Origin: Brienomyrus brachyistius
Taxonomy: Eukaryota > Chordata > Actinopteri > Osteoglossiformes > Mormyridae
DNA: 64,000 nucleotides
Reading direction: 5' to 3'
Assembly: GCF_023856365.1 (NCBI RefSeq)
Contig: NC_064539.1
Coordinates: 15,203,519-15,267,518 of the forward strand
The notes below the pieces were generated by a model, which worked only from the letters and a program-made list of their open reading frames with translations, was not told the origin of the DNA and ran no database searches. Positions 12,701 through 25,832 of the stretch are shown here, in pieces. The stretch's first letter is position 1, and every line of letters starts with the position of its first letter. A program made the position numbers and the translations under genes.

Positions 12701-14590
12701 GCCCACACTGGAGAAATAGCTGCAGGGTAGCTATTTACAGCTGCAGTCTGTATCTAATAGCAAACTCTGCTTGATTCTCATTCCCTAATCTCAGCAAAGC
12801 AGCTATTCTAGTTCCTGATACACAGGGTCCCTTTACCTTCAGCCAGGCTCTCATGTGCTCCTCTGTTCCGGTGCCAGGCAGGCCGGTGAAAGTGGCTCTT
12901 TCAGAAGTGCCAGATGCAGGGCAAACATCAGCGTATGTCATTCATTGCCTAATTATGTTGCTGTACATTAACATTTATACTGTAGTAATCCCGCTGTTTG
13001 TCACCAGCATGCAGAGTTGCCCCCTAAAAGATGTCCTTCCTGTTTCATTCAAATGATTACAGGTACAAAAGAGACTGACCAATCAAAACCACTTATATAT
13101 TAATATACAACTAATATATGCACACATACTAATATATCCATACTAATATACCAATATGTTGTAATATTGCATTAAAAGAATTGCAATGGCTTAAAGGAAT
13201 ATCTATGAACAGTATTATTGTATTTTTATGTTTACACATTAAAAAATAGAAAATAAGGTAATTAAATTGAACATTTGTGTGCATCACCCAAGCAAACCAA
13301 GAAACACCTGCAGTCCTTGCTTCACAAAAGCAGAGCCACATTATATTTACTGTAATAGCTAGTTGTAAACTGTAATAGCAAATTGTAATTGGCAAGCATA
13401 GATTGTAAGGTATGGTTCTGCAGCAACTCTCTCTTGCTCGAGCTCCCGCTGTGTTTTTATGAAAGTGTCCTCTAATTGAGTGAACAGACTGAACTACCCA
13501 GGGCTGACTGTGCAGTAAGGACCCGTATCACGTCCCAGGGAGACCCACTGTCAGTCCACATGACGGCCTTTCCCACTACAGGACACAGGCGGGGAAAACG
13601 CCGACACTAATGCTGACAAGTGGGCGTCTGTGTTTGCATCGTGTCCCTTTGTCTTCACTATGCTGACCACAGAGAGGAAAAGTACAAACCCCCAGGGGTC
13701 TGATACACACGGGCCACACAGTCTCTGTCACGCCAGCAAAAGATTCAGCTGTAGAAAGACTTCAGACATTCAGGGAATGATGTCCACACTCTATCTGCTA
13801 TCTGTTACGACGGAGACTTGCAGAAGATGTTTCACGGATAAGAATAGTTCCAGTCCAACGGAAGCTAAATTTGCTGTGTCAGTCTGCTCTAGACTTGAAA
13901 CCGATCAAAGCCGTAAGTGGGAATGCATCAGTGCAGTTACATTTCCTCTTCATGCCTCACTAGCCACATGCACCACAGGTACTTGGAGGAACTCAAAGCT
14001 CAGACATTGTTGATTTTGTAATGTTACGGTAAGAGCAGCATATGTCCAATGGTCTATTTTAAGCCCCTCTTAGATTAATTGCCATTGTTTCATCTCCTTT
14101 TTTACAGCATGTTTTGTAGCTGCTTTTTAATGTTCTGGTAATATAATAATATTGCTCTCTGTGGAGAGGACCGTGTGATTGGTCCACATAACACAAATAG
14201 AGTCAGAGAAATGTTTTATTTACCACCACATTGCTGAGAAACTCCTGTTCCCATCCCACTCACTGTATCCAACCTACACCCCGGGGAGAATGATCAGGCT
14301 CAAGATTATTTCCAGCAACAATTAACCGATAAAGTGAATTCAAAAGGTTCTTTTTTTTACTTCAAATTTATTCAGAAAGATTTTTCGTTATTCAGTCACA
14401 AACAAAAATAAAATAAATTGTTCTCTCTTCAGAGTCAATGGAAATAGTACAAAAAGAATTCTGGTTATTAAACCTATTTACAGAATAACAATAAGCTATT
14501 GGCCACTCTACGCAATCCTACTTTTTATTTTAATGTTCTGTACAATCGGCTAAAATTTCTTCACAATGACCACATACGCTTGTTATCCAC
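12701..14590. other. non-coding DNA without recognised genes
   Basis: The longest open frame (13630-14013 on the + strand, 127 codons) has no recognisable domain. The rest is AT-rich and featureless. Confidence 0.4.
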
Positions 14591-14599
14591 TGAACCAGT

Positions 14600-15110
14600 T
14601 AAGTTTGTGATTCGATCACATCCTCTTTTAGAGGATGTTAGGCGTGTACTGCTTGTCATACTATAGTTAGGCCCATTAGTTCTCATCGGGGTTTGAGTCA
14701 GGTGATAAAGGGGGGCCAGGTCATTTGATCACCAATCTACGGAATACTTTGATGTTTGGGAAGGAGTATTGTCCTGCATGAATATCATAGCCTTTTTGAA
14801 AGCTGCTGACTTCTTGAACCGCTGATTGAAGAAGGTGTACTCTAAAAGTTAGTGGTAGTTCTGGGAGTTTTTACACCATCTGCAAGTCAGAAAGGTTATA
14901 TGAGGTTCTACATCATTGATAATTGTAGCCCTTAGCACCACGCCTTCATGGTGCAGGCACTCCAATCAAAAGCGTTTATTATGTCTGTTACTAATCCAGT
15001 CATAGGCTCATTCATCTGCATCATCAACAGTCAATCTCATTTAATCTCTCCACACGATGCATAAAATCGTTCACAATTGCGCAAAACAAACCACGTCGTT
15101 TTCACAGCAC
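14600..15110 (-). mobile_element. degraded Tc1/mariner-superfamily transposase remnant
   Basis: Read on the - strand, the segment 14810-14680 translates as a degraded catalytic block of the type 'IFMQDNTPSQTSKYSVDW...SNDLAPLYHLTQTP', where HLTQTP is followed by MRT. The rest (14820-15000) follows the order of a common fish transposase gene: a phrase on the two-step 'LLEDTFF' region, then a tryptophan-poor linker. Stops and frameshifts are frequent, and no terminal inverted repeats were found. Family assignment is from remembered pattern likeness, so it is moderate. Confidence 0.5.
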
Positions 15111-17490
15111 CGAGCGAAAGTGAGCATGGTATAGGATGTGATTTTTTGTTTCAAGACAGTGTTGGTACAGTGATGTTAAAAAGCATCTATTTTTCCTTAA
15201 AATACATTTGAAGCTAATTTTTCTCATACTTTGCTAGTTAGTATTAGTGAAATTAGTGGCACGCAGTACAATAAATGCATATTGTAATATAGTATTAGCC
15301 TTCTAGCCTGCCAAGCTACATGTGACACATACTAATTGGTTATAAAATGCACTGTAATATGCTTTCTACCTTGGAGACCCATTTGAATGCTCACTGCCAG
15401 TCATGCAGCTTTTCATCTGTTTACAAATTTATATTCTGGCAATTGACAGTTACACAGAATTGGTTGCTCCATGATGCACAACTGCAGAAGCTGAAAGGTC
15501 AACCACACCATACCTGATTGGCTGAGCCACACAAATTCACAAGTTCATTTGAGATGAACTTTCTCAATATGTGCACTTGACTGTACTTGTGTTCTTGTGT
15601 ACTCGTTTTACATCATCTTTGATTGCCGAAGACCAGTTCCAATACCAAGAACAGAAGTATAGAGGACAGTAAAAATCCCTGGATGTTGTTGTTCCCCCAC
15701 CCCAAGTATAAAGGATACATCGGTTGCATCCTTGTCAAATGAGACCAATCCCATGATTCATTGTACTCCAAGCAGCAAGTTAGCAAGACCGATTTTGCCA
15801 AGACAAGTACGATTTTTGCGTTCTTGGTACTAAGAAACCCCCTCGTTGCAAAATCGCTTCAGTACCAGGAATATGATTTTGTCATAGTGCAGCTATAATA
15901 TATAGTCCAGAGAAGACGCGCATCATTTGAACCTCTAGCTCTGGAGATGTGAGGCCACCATGTCAGAAAACCAATAAAGGAAATTCATGTTGATGTGATC
16001 TCAGTATGATAAAGCCAAAGATAATAATTACGATCAAATTCACAAATGAGATTCATTAGCTTTGTCATGGGTAGGTAATGAGCTGGTGATCAATGTCAGT
16101 AGTAACCCTAACCTACCTAAACTCCTCTCTGGCCAATGCTCTGTTTGCTGATGATGCTCTAGTACTTATGCTGCAAAAAATCTAAGTGACTAAATCTGCT
16201 TAGGGAACTCCTCTTGAACCAAGTGATCATTTATGAGACTATAAGGAAATATGTGATTTAAATATGTTTTTGCTGGAGTTGTTTCTTATTTCTTGCTTTT
16301 GTTTTCTCTAAAACTATATATAGATATAGCCTCACTGTGAAGTACATGCATGTCATTTTGTCCGATATGAATATATGAATATATTCTATTTTTTTTTTCA
16401 TATTATTCACCTGCATAATAATAAATGATTTTATACCAAGGTATTGATATTATTTGCATATTCTCGAGGTTCACTGTCTTTCACTGAATAATGCCTATGA
16501 AAAAGAATATGTATTTTTAATAAAAGAATGTTTTCTCTTTGTAATTGTATAAATGTGCATTCAATATATGTCACTTGCATTTTCATTGCCAAAACATGTT
16601 TTTCCCAAAACCCCAAAACAACTTAATGTCATTTGTCATAACACATCAACAAATACTGCCATTACATTTTGTAAAATGATGTTATGCATATGAATTTAAA
16701 ACTTATAATTCTGTGATTAATTGTACCTAATATTAAAACTTATAATAATAAATAAACTTATAAACGCGAACAATGGTGATTAATTGTATCTACAATTCTG
16801 TTGCAATACAAAAAAGGATGATACACTTTGTATATTGAGTATTAAAATGTATTCATTCCAAACATAAGTATCAAAATAAAGCCAAAAATGAATTGTACCT
16901 ACATCAGAGTTGAATGGGTCAAATAGAACAAATTAGTAAAACAAAAATTGTGGATAGTTATTGATTTTGTGAATCTCAGTGAGTTATATTATATCTCTCT
17001 CTGGAAGGTCATGGTCCTGTGCTTGGCAAAGTAATAATCTCACCACTGAACCCTAACCTAAGCTACACCAGAAATAAAATCAATATAATGCACCTCCATG
17101 TTAATATGCTCTGCATATACTCAACGTAAGCAAAGTACACTCTAATCTTGTTCAACAATACACAAACAATTTTTTGCCTCACGTGTTGGAACTCAGTGTT
17201 TCTCTGTATACTTGTCTATGTTCCTGGGCTCATGCCTTGCAAATCAGGCTCCCTGGTATTAATAAGAGAAGAGTGTGGCGAGATTATATTTATTATTCTA
17301 TATTTGATATACCTTTCACACCATTATTACTTTGCACACCTGTTTTGTTATTGTCCTGAAAATGTAGAAAATACAAAAAAGTAAAATTAGAAAAGCAATA
17401 AACGTAGTTAAAAAATGCATTTAAATGTTCATTATTTGTACCTGTGCATGTTTGAAATAATGAAATATTACTGCATGTTTTTCATTTGGA
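15111..17490. other. AT-rich non-coding DNA
   Basis: No gene is recognised. Around 16090-16190 there is a weak LINE-like phrase (CCTCTCTGGCCAATGCTCTG ... GCTGATGATGCTC), which could be an eroded reverse transcriptase 'ADDA' motif, but it is too short to call. Confidence 0.4.
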
Positions 17491-18605
17491 TGATCCATCC
17501 ATCCATCCATCTGTCCACTATCTGCCACTTATCTGCGCTCAGGTCGCGGGAGCAGCAGTCAAAGCAGAGATTCGCCGCTGATCGTCACTCGCTCCCTTCT
17601 TCCTTCACTTGTGAACAAGACCCTGAGAAACTTAAATTCCTCCGCTTGATGCAACAACTCATGCCCAAACAGGAGAGGGCAATCCTCCCTTCTCTGTTCA
17701 AGACCCATGAACTCAGCCTTGGAGGTGCTGATCCTCTCCCTGGCCACCTCACACTCAGCTGCAAACCACCCCGGCGCAAGCCACAAATCACAGCTGAATG
17801 TTGTCAATGGGACCACACCATTTGCAGAAACCAAAGACGCAAACTGGCCTCCGAACCAAATCCACTCCACCCCTTAGCTAAGCCTAGAAATTCTATCTAT
17901 AAATGTTATTAACAGAACTGGTGACAAAGATCAGCCCTGCCAGAGTCCAACACCCACTGGAAACAAATCCGACTTACTGCTGCCAATGCTAACCATAGTC
18001 TCGCTCCACTTGTACAGGGACCTCATAATCTGCAGCAGTGGTTCCCGCACTCCATATCTTGGAAGAACCCCCCACAGGACTCCCTGAGGGACATGATCAT
18101 ATGGCTTTCCAGGATGGCTACCCACCTCTCTGGTCCCCTTTCTTAAAGATTGGGGCCACCACCCCAGTTTGCCAATCCAAAGCCTCTGTGTCCAACATCC
18201 ACAAAATGCTAAAGAGGTCTGTCAGCCAAGATAACCCAACCAACAACATCATGTGATTTCAAGAATTCAGGATGGACCTCATCCACCCACGGAGCCTTAA
18301 CGCTGGAGAGTTTTTTGATTGCTTCAGTGACCTCAACCCTAGAAATGGGCAAGTCCTCCTCTTCCAGCTCTACTTCCTCCAAGGAAGGTCATCAAAATAT
18401 TCTTCCCACTGTCTGACTATATCCCCTTTGAGGTCAACAGTTCTCCATCCGTGCTTCAAACAGCATGGGTGAAGCTCTGCTTCCCCCTCTTGAGTGGCCT
18501 GTCGACCAAAACTCCTTCTCCATGGCCTTACTAAACTCCCCCTACACCAGAGGTTTTGCTTCAGCAACTGCCAAAGCCACTTTCTGCTTGGCCTGGCCAG
18601 CTACT
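17491..18605 (-). mobile_element. 5'-truncated non-LTR retrotransposon (LINE), reverse transcriptase part
   Basis: On the - strand three pieces come in LINE order. 18567-18370 is upstream ORF2 sequence (DIVRQWEEYFDDL). 18125-17931 is reverse transcriptase (YDHVPQGVLWGVLPRYGV, then SDLFPVGVGLWQG). 17870-17559 is the C-terminal RT region (RISTSKAEFMGLEQRREDCP, then EEFKFLRVLFTSEGR). The 3' end carries a GGAT run (17491-17511), the usual tail of this fish LINE type. Frameshifts separate the pieces. The closest relatives are the CR1/L2/Rex-like fish LINEs; the exact clade is unresolved. Confidence 0.85.
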
Positions 18606-19534
18606 ACAGAAAATGGATCAATGGATGGATTCGGATGATTCAGTAATCTAATAACACTCCATTAGTGAGCTTATACTAATTTGAGGCATCTTTTGCTGTA
18701 GAGCCTAGTGTTCAAAAGAATCCTCAATCAGAAGATGTGACATGAATGCTTTCAGCCTCTTCAGTGTTGTAGTTGTATTCCAGCTTGATGACTGACTGAA
18801 AAGAGTTTCACTTGGTAATGGGTGACAGAAAGGCTGACCTGCGGATAACTGCATGCGCCAGATTATTGTGCAATACGGGGTAACATAAACCATATTTATT
18901 AGCATCAAGCAGTCATCCTATAAGAAATGCTGATAGCACATTTTTGTTATTGTCTAGACTCCAGCTAGCTGTAGACAGACGCAAGCTTCCCCGTAGTGTT
19001 ACCTCAGTGTTACTGGCTCAATCGTTTCTCTTTGCTCCTTTTCGAAATCCCCCGGCCTTTAGCTCAGACTGTAGCACATTTAAGTCAGCTCTTCTTGCCA
19101 ATTAATGTGTATCAGGACAATAGAGGAATAATCCCGTAGATTTCAGTCCCAGCACTTCCACGTCCTTTGAATGCCTTCTTCCCTCAAATGGCCACACAGA
19201 TGTCGTATAATTATTATCTTTGATTTATCGAGGGATAAAACACATGGGCTTATCTGGATTTAAAGGATTTGATAACAGATAGAAGTAAAATTGGCTTAAA
19301 TTGCCTTCGTCTCTTATTATAAGAAAAAAAAGAGGCACTTGGAGGAAAATATTGAGCAAAGTTTCTGATTTCATATAAAAGTATGAGAGGGTGACTGGAT
19401 GACAAGAAGACAAAAAAGTAACACTTTAAGTTTCTTGACAGCTCAGTTTGCAGGAGTATAACTCCTGCTGAGCAAGATTTTTCTATGCAAGTGTTGAAGT
19501 ACAATACTAATTACTAATACTGATTTCGTCCTGT
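18606..19534. other. unique non-coding DNA
   Basis: 18955-19195 is GC-balanced, free of repeats and has TAATTA-like and CAGCTG-like motifs. It could be a conserved non-coding element. The rest has nothing notable. Confidence 0.35.
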
Positions 19535-19672
19535 GATGAGCTGGCACCCCATCCTGGGTTATTTCCTGCCTTGCACCTGTAGCTTATAGGACAGGTTCCA
19601 GAGCCCTGCGACCTTGCAAGCATAAGACAAGCGGATATCAAAGATGGATGGATGGACGGATGGATGGATGAT
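19535..19672 (-). repeat. dispersed fish repeat fragment with GGAT tail
   Basis: GTCCTGTGATGAGCTGGCAC followed by CCCATCCTGGGTTATTTCCTGCC, a CTCC/GGTTCCAGAGCCC block and a GACAAGCGGATATCAAAGATGGATGGATGGA end match the reverse complement of the repeat at 23318 and 26935. It is degenerate. Confidence 0.75.
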
Positions 19673-22600
19673 ACTGATTTCAGTGAAAAATCACCAAGTT
19701 GATTTGAATAAAAATTTCTGCATTGCTCCTCAAAATGCCCATGTACACTAGCTTTTAAAAACAGATTTTTCTATGTATTAGTGAAATGTCACAAAAAAAT
19801 GAAACAATGATTAGGATTTGGTATCACATCAACAACAACTTTCCAGCATTAACTTTTATTGCTTTAGCTTTTATAGAATCTGATGAAAAATTAATCAGGT
19901 TTAAAGAAAAATGTTTCTTTAGCTAAAGAACTATATATTTTTTTGGCAAAAATTGTATTTAAGATTGCTAAGATTTGCTTTTGTTTGGGTGACACACGGA
20001 CCCACATAGATCAGGGGCTTTATTATTGTTCAGCCAGTGATGGAGACCGATAAAGATAGCTGCTCCAGCTTTAGTACCTGGGGAAAAAAGAGAACAAAGA
20101 TGAGGATGGATTTTGGGGAAGTGTTGCCAAGTCTGGACTGTTTGGCTCCAGACATCAGATTATCAGATAAAGTACACAAAAAAAAAACACTAAACAGACC
20201 TTAGAAGCAGGATTTTCTCAGGCTATTTTGTAATGTTATTCAGTGAGAAACCATTTGAAGGCAAATGATTTAGAGATCTCCATAATCATGTCATCAGCCT
20301 GTGCGCTGCCCACCCTTTTCCCTAAATTGCCTCTCCATCACATATTTAGGAGGTGCTGAGAAAACAGCTCTTCCTGATGCAACACGGTGGTAATGGACAA
20401 ACACCAACCTGAGCTTTTTTTACCCACTGCCTGCCTTCACAGGTTGTAGCCAGGCTCAGCTGTGCTGCTTCATCTTCCTGTCAGTCTGCAGATGGGCCTG
20501 CTCTGCCAGCCCCAGCCATCACTCACAGGTCCTCTTTCATTATCCCTCTACACCACACTGTCAGCCCTTGAACCACTTCCCCTCCCAAGCAGGCGAAAAC
20601 CTCGTTCCTCTAAAACAGGAAACGGAGCCGATAATAAACTGATGAGCTGTCTGTGGGGAGAGCAGTGGCAGAGCAAAGTCTGGGGCAGAACTTCAGTGTG
20701 TGCAAAGAAGGAGGCAAGAAAGGCCGAGCGAGCGAGCGGCAGCAGCGCAACTGTCATTGCGTTGTCTGGTCTGACTGCCCTGCTTGATTTAGCGTTGTGG
20801 GGCTGTCACCCTGTAATGTGAAATAACTGCTTTAAAGATCACAGCTGTTCGGCTATTATGTTTGTTTACCTAAATGAATGCAAATGAATGAAAAATAGGG
20901 AGCTTTAAGGAGAAAAAACTGGGTTCTTTCACAGGTTCCGATGAAAGATAGAATTGCGCGAATTTCCTCCTGTCAATCCATCCATCCACACTCCCACCCA
21001 CTCCATCCATCCATCCATGAGGTCTTTAACGCTCCATAAAGAGTGTTTCCTCAGCAGGCAGTTAGAAACACACAAGGACGTCTGACAATAAACTATAACG
21101 GAGGGCAGCTGCCTCTCCGCAGCTGCACAGCTGACCTTTTATAGCTTTTCCTTTAGTTAGGGAGGCGGGAGCCGGCCGCGCGTAATTAGCGACAGGTGTG
21201 CAGGCAGCAGGCTACAGCTTTTGACAGATGAAGAAATGTGCAGCACTGACTTTCAATTATCCAGCCGCACTGTGCACTGTGTCTGCATGGGATCCATGAT
21301 GGAGTTTTTGGCCATTAAAACTTTATTTTTCCTTTATTGTGATACTGAGGCAAATAATAAAAAGATTTAAAGAAAATTCTTATGAGTTGCAGTATTGATT
21401 TGTTACCGTATAAATGCTATAATGAGATTTTTATACAAATAAATTTTTAAGTTTAGAAAATTGCAATAATACTCATACTGTACAGAGCAAGGCAAAAATA
21501 AATGTGCCAAATGAATGAAAGGTGCGAGTTAAGTCAAGAAGTTTATAAAAATATTGATGAAGGAAAAAAGCTTGATGGCAATATCATTTCATGAAGCTGT
21601 TTTCCTTCAGAAATTACATGCAATTAAATAGCAGTTTATGAAAGGTTTGCGCTTTTAGCTTGGGTTTATTAGGAGATGTATCGTAACTGCCATAAAAAAA
21701 ACTATTGTTTAATAAACTTTGCTTTGCTCAATAATCGACTTGAAATGATTTTGTCTGCATACCGGACCATTTGGGAAGTGGGTCATTTAACTGAACAATG
21801 GCCAAGGTCTCTCCGCTTGGCAACACCTCATCAATGCAAGGTTAAGCCTGAACCTGGGTTCAAAGCCTGTCGTGCTGCATCAGATATCTGCGTCAGAACA
21901 GAGTCAGCCTTGGGAACCTTTATGTAGGTCAGACACAGAGGATCCCCTGCCTCTCCTAGCATTGCAGTGATGTTTGCTGTCAGCTGGGGGCCGCAGAGCT
22001 TCTTACTTCACTAGATGAAGCAGGCAGCCAGCAGAGTGGAAAGGGGGGCAGGCTGACATGACCGAGGGGGAGGTATTTGCAGAGTGAGATCTGCGATTCA
22101 GTGTAATTATGTGCTATTGAGAGCTTCACCTCTGGTGAATATGGGGCGAATTTTTAAAACAAAAAGGATAATATGAACCAATGTTTCCATGTTGATTTAC
22201 GCTGAAGCAGTTAGGAGGAAATGCAGTGCGACAAAGTGGGCTGTACATCAAATGATCAGCTTTTCCAAAAAGGAATTTGTATGTCTCTACATTTCTTCTT
22301 ATGAGTAGATACTGCACATTTATGGGTAGAAGAACGAAATGAATTTTGCTTTCATATTTACTGTGACTGTGATGCAAAAATATGATGTTCATGAAATGCC
22401 TGGCTGATAGTCAAAATGTTACACTACTTTCCTAGAGCAAATATACTTTAAATGGCTTTTGTACAAAAAGGACTAGATTGGTTTAATGTTTATTATTTTT
22501 TATTGTTTTTCTTTGACAGGATTGTCATAAGCTAAGGCATACATAAAATGGAGGAAATTTCTAAGGTAAAGCACCTGCAGTGGATTGTGGGAGGTCTGAC

Positions 22601-22800
22601 TGAAGCTGAAGCAGTCCTCCTCATCTCCCTCACGTACAGTACTGGGCATTTTCAAAGAAGATGCCGTTAAATTATAACAGTATAAAACAGTTGCTGTAGG
22701 ACAGTAATGCGCCATATTCTGCGTGAAATGCATCAAGTAACTCAACAGATCAAGGGTCCATTCGTACGTCTTTTCTAATGGCTTAGCCAGTATTTCCCTA
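19673..22800. other. non-coding DNA with a GC-rich, possibly conserved block
   Basis: 20380-21300 is unusually GC- and CpG-rich for this window. It includes GGCGGGAGCCGGCCGCGCGTAATTAGCGAC near 21165-21192 (given here in two overlapping words, GGGAGCCGGCCGCG and GCGTAATTAGCGAC). A short CCAT run lies at 20976-21018. The 119-codon open frame at 20462-20821 and its - strand shadow have no recognised product. The remainder is AT-rich. Confidence 0.4.
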
Positions 22801-22990
22801 CTGGAAACATGAGGTAGAAGGCTGGGGACACATGGGATGAGATGCCAGTCCCTCAATGGGTACAGATGCACAATCACACCGTGACCGCTTGTCTTTGGAC
22901 TGCAGTACAAACCCTGAGGACACAGAGGGAACACACCTAAACTACACAAACACAGGACTGGAGGCCAGATTCACACTGCCAATCCGATGG
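22801..22990 (+). repeat. dispersed fish repeat fragment
   Basis: The order GGATGAGATGCCAGTCCCTC, CTTGTCTTTGGACTGCAGTA and GGCCAGATTCACACTGCC is a worn internal part of the repeat seen complete in outline at 26935-27205. The - strand 149-codon frame here is a shadow. Confidence 0.6.
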
Positions 22991-23317
22991 ATGTGAGTTT
23001 TCACCAGAAAATCTGCAAAATCTCCCAAAGTGTTTTAATCAGTTTCTAACATTGAAATATACATTTAATCCTGTGTCACTCAGAGCAAAACTGCAAGTGT
23101 AAATGTGACACATAAATGAATAAGGTGCATTAATAGCGTAGAGCTTCACAACGAGAAATTCTGTTTGAGTCACTTAACTGCATGTGTCATATGGGACAGT
23201 CAGGAGCGTGGATGATGCAGTGACTGTATGTTCCAAAGGAAGCCGCTGCCACCCTTTAGCTACGGAAGAAAGGTAATTTCTCGCTGAACAAATGTTATAA
23301 GAGGATATCACAAGTGA

Positions 23318-23620
23318 GCAAGCCAATCCACCCGTCGTCTCACTGCTTATCCTGGTGAGAATCATGGCGAAGTGTGAAGTGGTTCCCAGGCAGCACGGGG
23401 CACTAGGCTGGGGAAGACCCTGGTCAGGATGTCAGACTATTGCAGGGCACACGCATAGATATAAAATGCCAATTAACCCAATCCGCATGAAATGGAGAGA
23501 AAGAGGAAACATAAAACACAGAACTGAGGTGACATTCAAACCCACCAGTCCTGAAGGTGTGTGGCAATGGTGTTACCCAGTGAGTTACTGTGCAAAGCTG
23601 TTTTTCACAAGTAACACAAG
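23318..23620 (+). repeat. dispersed fish repeat copy
   Basis: It starts AATCCACCCGTCGTCTCACT followed by GCTTATCCTGG, passes ATTGCAGGGCACACGCATAG and AACCCAATCCGCATG, and ends GGTGTTACCCAGTGAGTTAC. This is the same family as 22801, 26935 and 63105. Flanking duplications were not checked. Confidence 0.7.
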
Positions 23621-23651
23621 AGAGCAAATCTGTAACAGATGTATTCAAAGA

Positions 23652-23735
23652 ACAACCCACGACCGGGCTCTGACAACCCACGACCGGGCTCTGACAACCC
23701 ACGACCGGGCTCCGACAACCCACGACAGGGCTCCG
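23652..23735 (+). repeat. 21-bp minisatellite, 4 units
   Basis: Units start at 23652, 23673, 23694 and 23715 with pattern ACAACCCACGACCGGGCTCTG split as ACAACCCACGAC + CGGGCTCTG. Units 3 and 4 carry CTCCG and unit 4 has ACAGGG. The period is a multiple of 3, so all frames across it stay open. Confidence 0.95.
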
Positions 23736-23739
23736 ACCC

Positions 23740-25750
23740 GTCACAGGACACAGACCATTTATAGGCAATTTGGTACTTCTCACAACTTGCAAAAGATACT
23801 TGTTCTAGGCTTTAATGGAACCAGTTACGATGGGTGCTCTGGTATCATTGATTAATTAAAGGCCAGTCTATGCTTTGCAGAGTGCCCATAGGAATCGTTC
23901 TGCAGCATTGACGTAAATGAGCCAACAAGTATTCCCATCAGTGTGACAAAACACACGCAATCACACAAAAACACAAGTATTATTTTCTACTCGCAACATT
24001 GGAAAATTGCCACACTGGTTTTGATATAACAATAAACAACAACGCCTGGCATTGAAGAATATATTATAAATTTGAAATTTTTATTTTATGATTTATTCAT
24101 GATTTATTTTATCTTTCATTATAATCTCACTGTAACATGCTCAGAATGCCCAAGAGCTTTTTAAAATGGTTACATGCTATTATGACTTTTAAAAAGAAAT
24201 ACAAAAATAATAGCTGCTTCTGCTATGTTAGTACATGTACTGACATTGCATTAATATTAGTGCATGTAAAGATCTTTATAAGACAAGCACAGGAAACCAT
24301 AAATAAAGAAAACATATAGACAGTCACACACCCAGATTAGCAGGCACCCAAAACGCTGGAATAAATAGTGAGGCAGGATTCTGTTTATGTAACGGCAGTA
24401 AGCAGGCCAACCCCCATAGATACTATTAATGAGGAATGCAGAGTAGAAAAGTCCCAGCGAACCTTCAGCAAAGTGTCAAAATGTCACACGCCTGCCCAGG
24501 CCCGTGGTGCACGCTTATCACGAGCACACCACCTACATATCCGCTTCGAAGCTCGCATCACTTGTGCATGACGGGGGGGTTGAATCAGAAAACGTGAAGA
24601 GGAAAACTTGAATCTGCAATAGTAAGCGTTGGCTAGCTAGCTACAGCAGCACAGTGCAAATGCTTCTCATGCTGTAGAATGCTGCCCTTGTAATCGGGCT
24701 GTGGTTGGCCATTAATGAGACATTATTCGCTGGCTAATTAAAAGGGTTAGGAAAGAAATATCACTTTAATTGGGATTGACCTCATTTTGTCTTACGCTTT
24801 CACATTTTCTTCCTGGAATGATGTTCCTGTTTTATCAGGAATCATATCCAAATAATACTGCCCAGAGAAAGGGGCACTTTAAAGATTCAAGTAACTCTCA
24901 TAATTACCCAGTGATGCAAATTAGGCATTTAGATTCACAGCACTGAACACATTAGAGGTCCGCTGGGGAATTCATCAGCGTTTGGATTTAATTACCAGTT
25001 TGATTATGAAGTGGACAATCATTAGCAAAGCTATGCCATAAATTCCCTCACTTTATTCACTAAATCAAATAAATCTAATGATATTAAGTAAGATAAACCA
25101 TTCCTTGAGAAATGATTTGCAAAATGTGAAACTTGCTAATTTGTAGTAGCATCGGACTAGAGAAAGCTAATGCTGATACGACAGATTTTGTCACAGATGG
25201 CTATTCTTTGAGATATTTGAATCATTTGAGAACTGTGAGAAATGTATCTGCTCAAGCTAATGGTGTGAGAACCATTGAATTTGAAAGGCATGAAAATATG
25301 AACCAATGGAAAAAAGCATGCAGTTATTCAAAGAGAATATTAATGAAGATGGCATACTTTTCTCTGAGAAATGTGATGAGATGTTTACAGTGCATGTAGA
25401 CGTGTCACTGTATCAACAACCTAGTGATCTTCAAATGATGGAATACTTCATCTGCAAACCACCATTTAAAAAGGTAAAATATAAACTGCAAAACCTGTAT
25501 ATTTATGAATGATTGATTAATTTATGGTTTATCAATGAACATGAAAAAAACTGAGCTAGAATGCATTCTGTATCACTGAAAAAAACACAAAATGATTTAT
25601 CTAATTTATTAGTTTTTATTACATTCCCTCAATTTAAATGAACATTTTAAATACATAAAACCAAAATGACTAGTGTATTGAGATCATATTAGTGCCAGTT
25701 CATTTGCTTCATAATCAGCTAAAGCATATTTTATACAAGTGAGCTATTCT
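23740..25750. other. non-coding DNA with a candidate conserved block
   Basis: 24610-25080 is repeat-free with many homeobox-like cores (TTAATGAGACATTA, GGCTAATTAAAAGG, TTTAATTACCAGTTTGAT). No gene is recognised elsewhere. The 88-codon frame at 25133-25399 has a lipocalin-free, generic composition and no splice context. Confidence 0.4.
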
Positions 25751-25751
25751 A

Positions 25752-25832
25752 AGTAAAGTTTATTTATATAGCACTTTTGACATACACCGGTCACAAAGTG
25801 CTTTACAAAACCAAGAGCAAGTAATAAAAAAA
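25752..25832 (+). repeat. dispersed TTTATATAGCAC-type repeat, copy 1
   Basis: The pattern GTTTATTTATATAGCACTTT, then a gap, then CACAAAGTGCTTTACAAAACC is a very common fish dispersed sequence with an inner hairpin (AGCACTTT / AAAGTGCT). A second copy is at 47846. The family name is not certain. Confidence 0.65.

Noticed and set aside
13630..14013. 127-codon + strand ORF
   Set aside because: Generic composition, no domain, no conserved splice signals; probably chance.
16090..16190. Weak LINE-like 'ADDA' phrase
   Set aside because: Too short and isolated to call an element.
22500..22949. 149-codon - strand ORF
   Set aside because: It overlaps a dispersed repeat fragment and shows no known domain.
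23355..23855. 166-codon + strand ORF
   Set aside because: Made up of a dispersed repeat and the in-frame 21-bp minisatellite.
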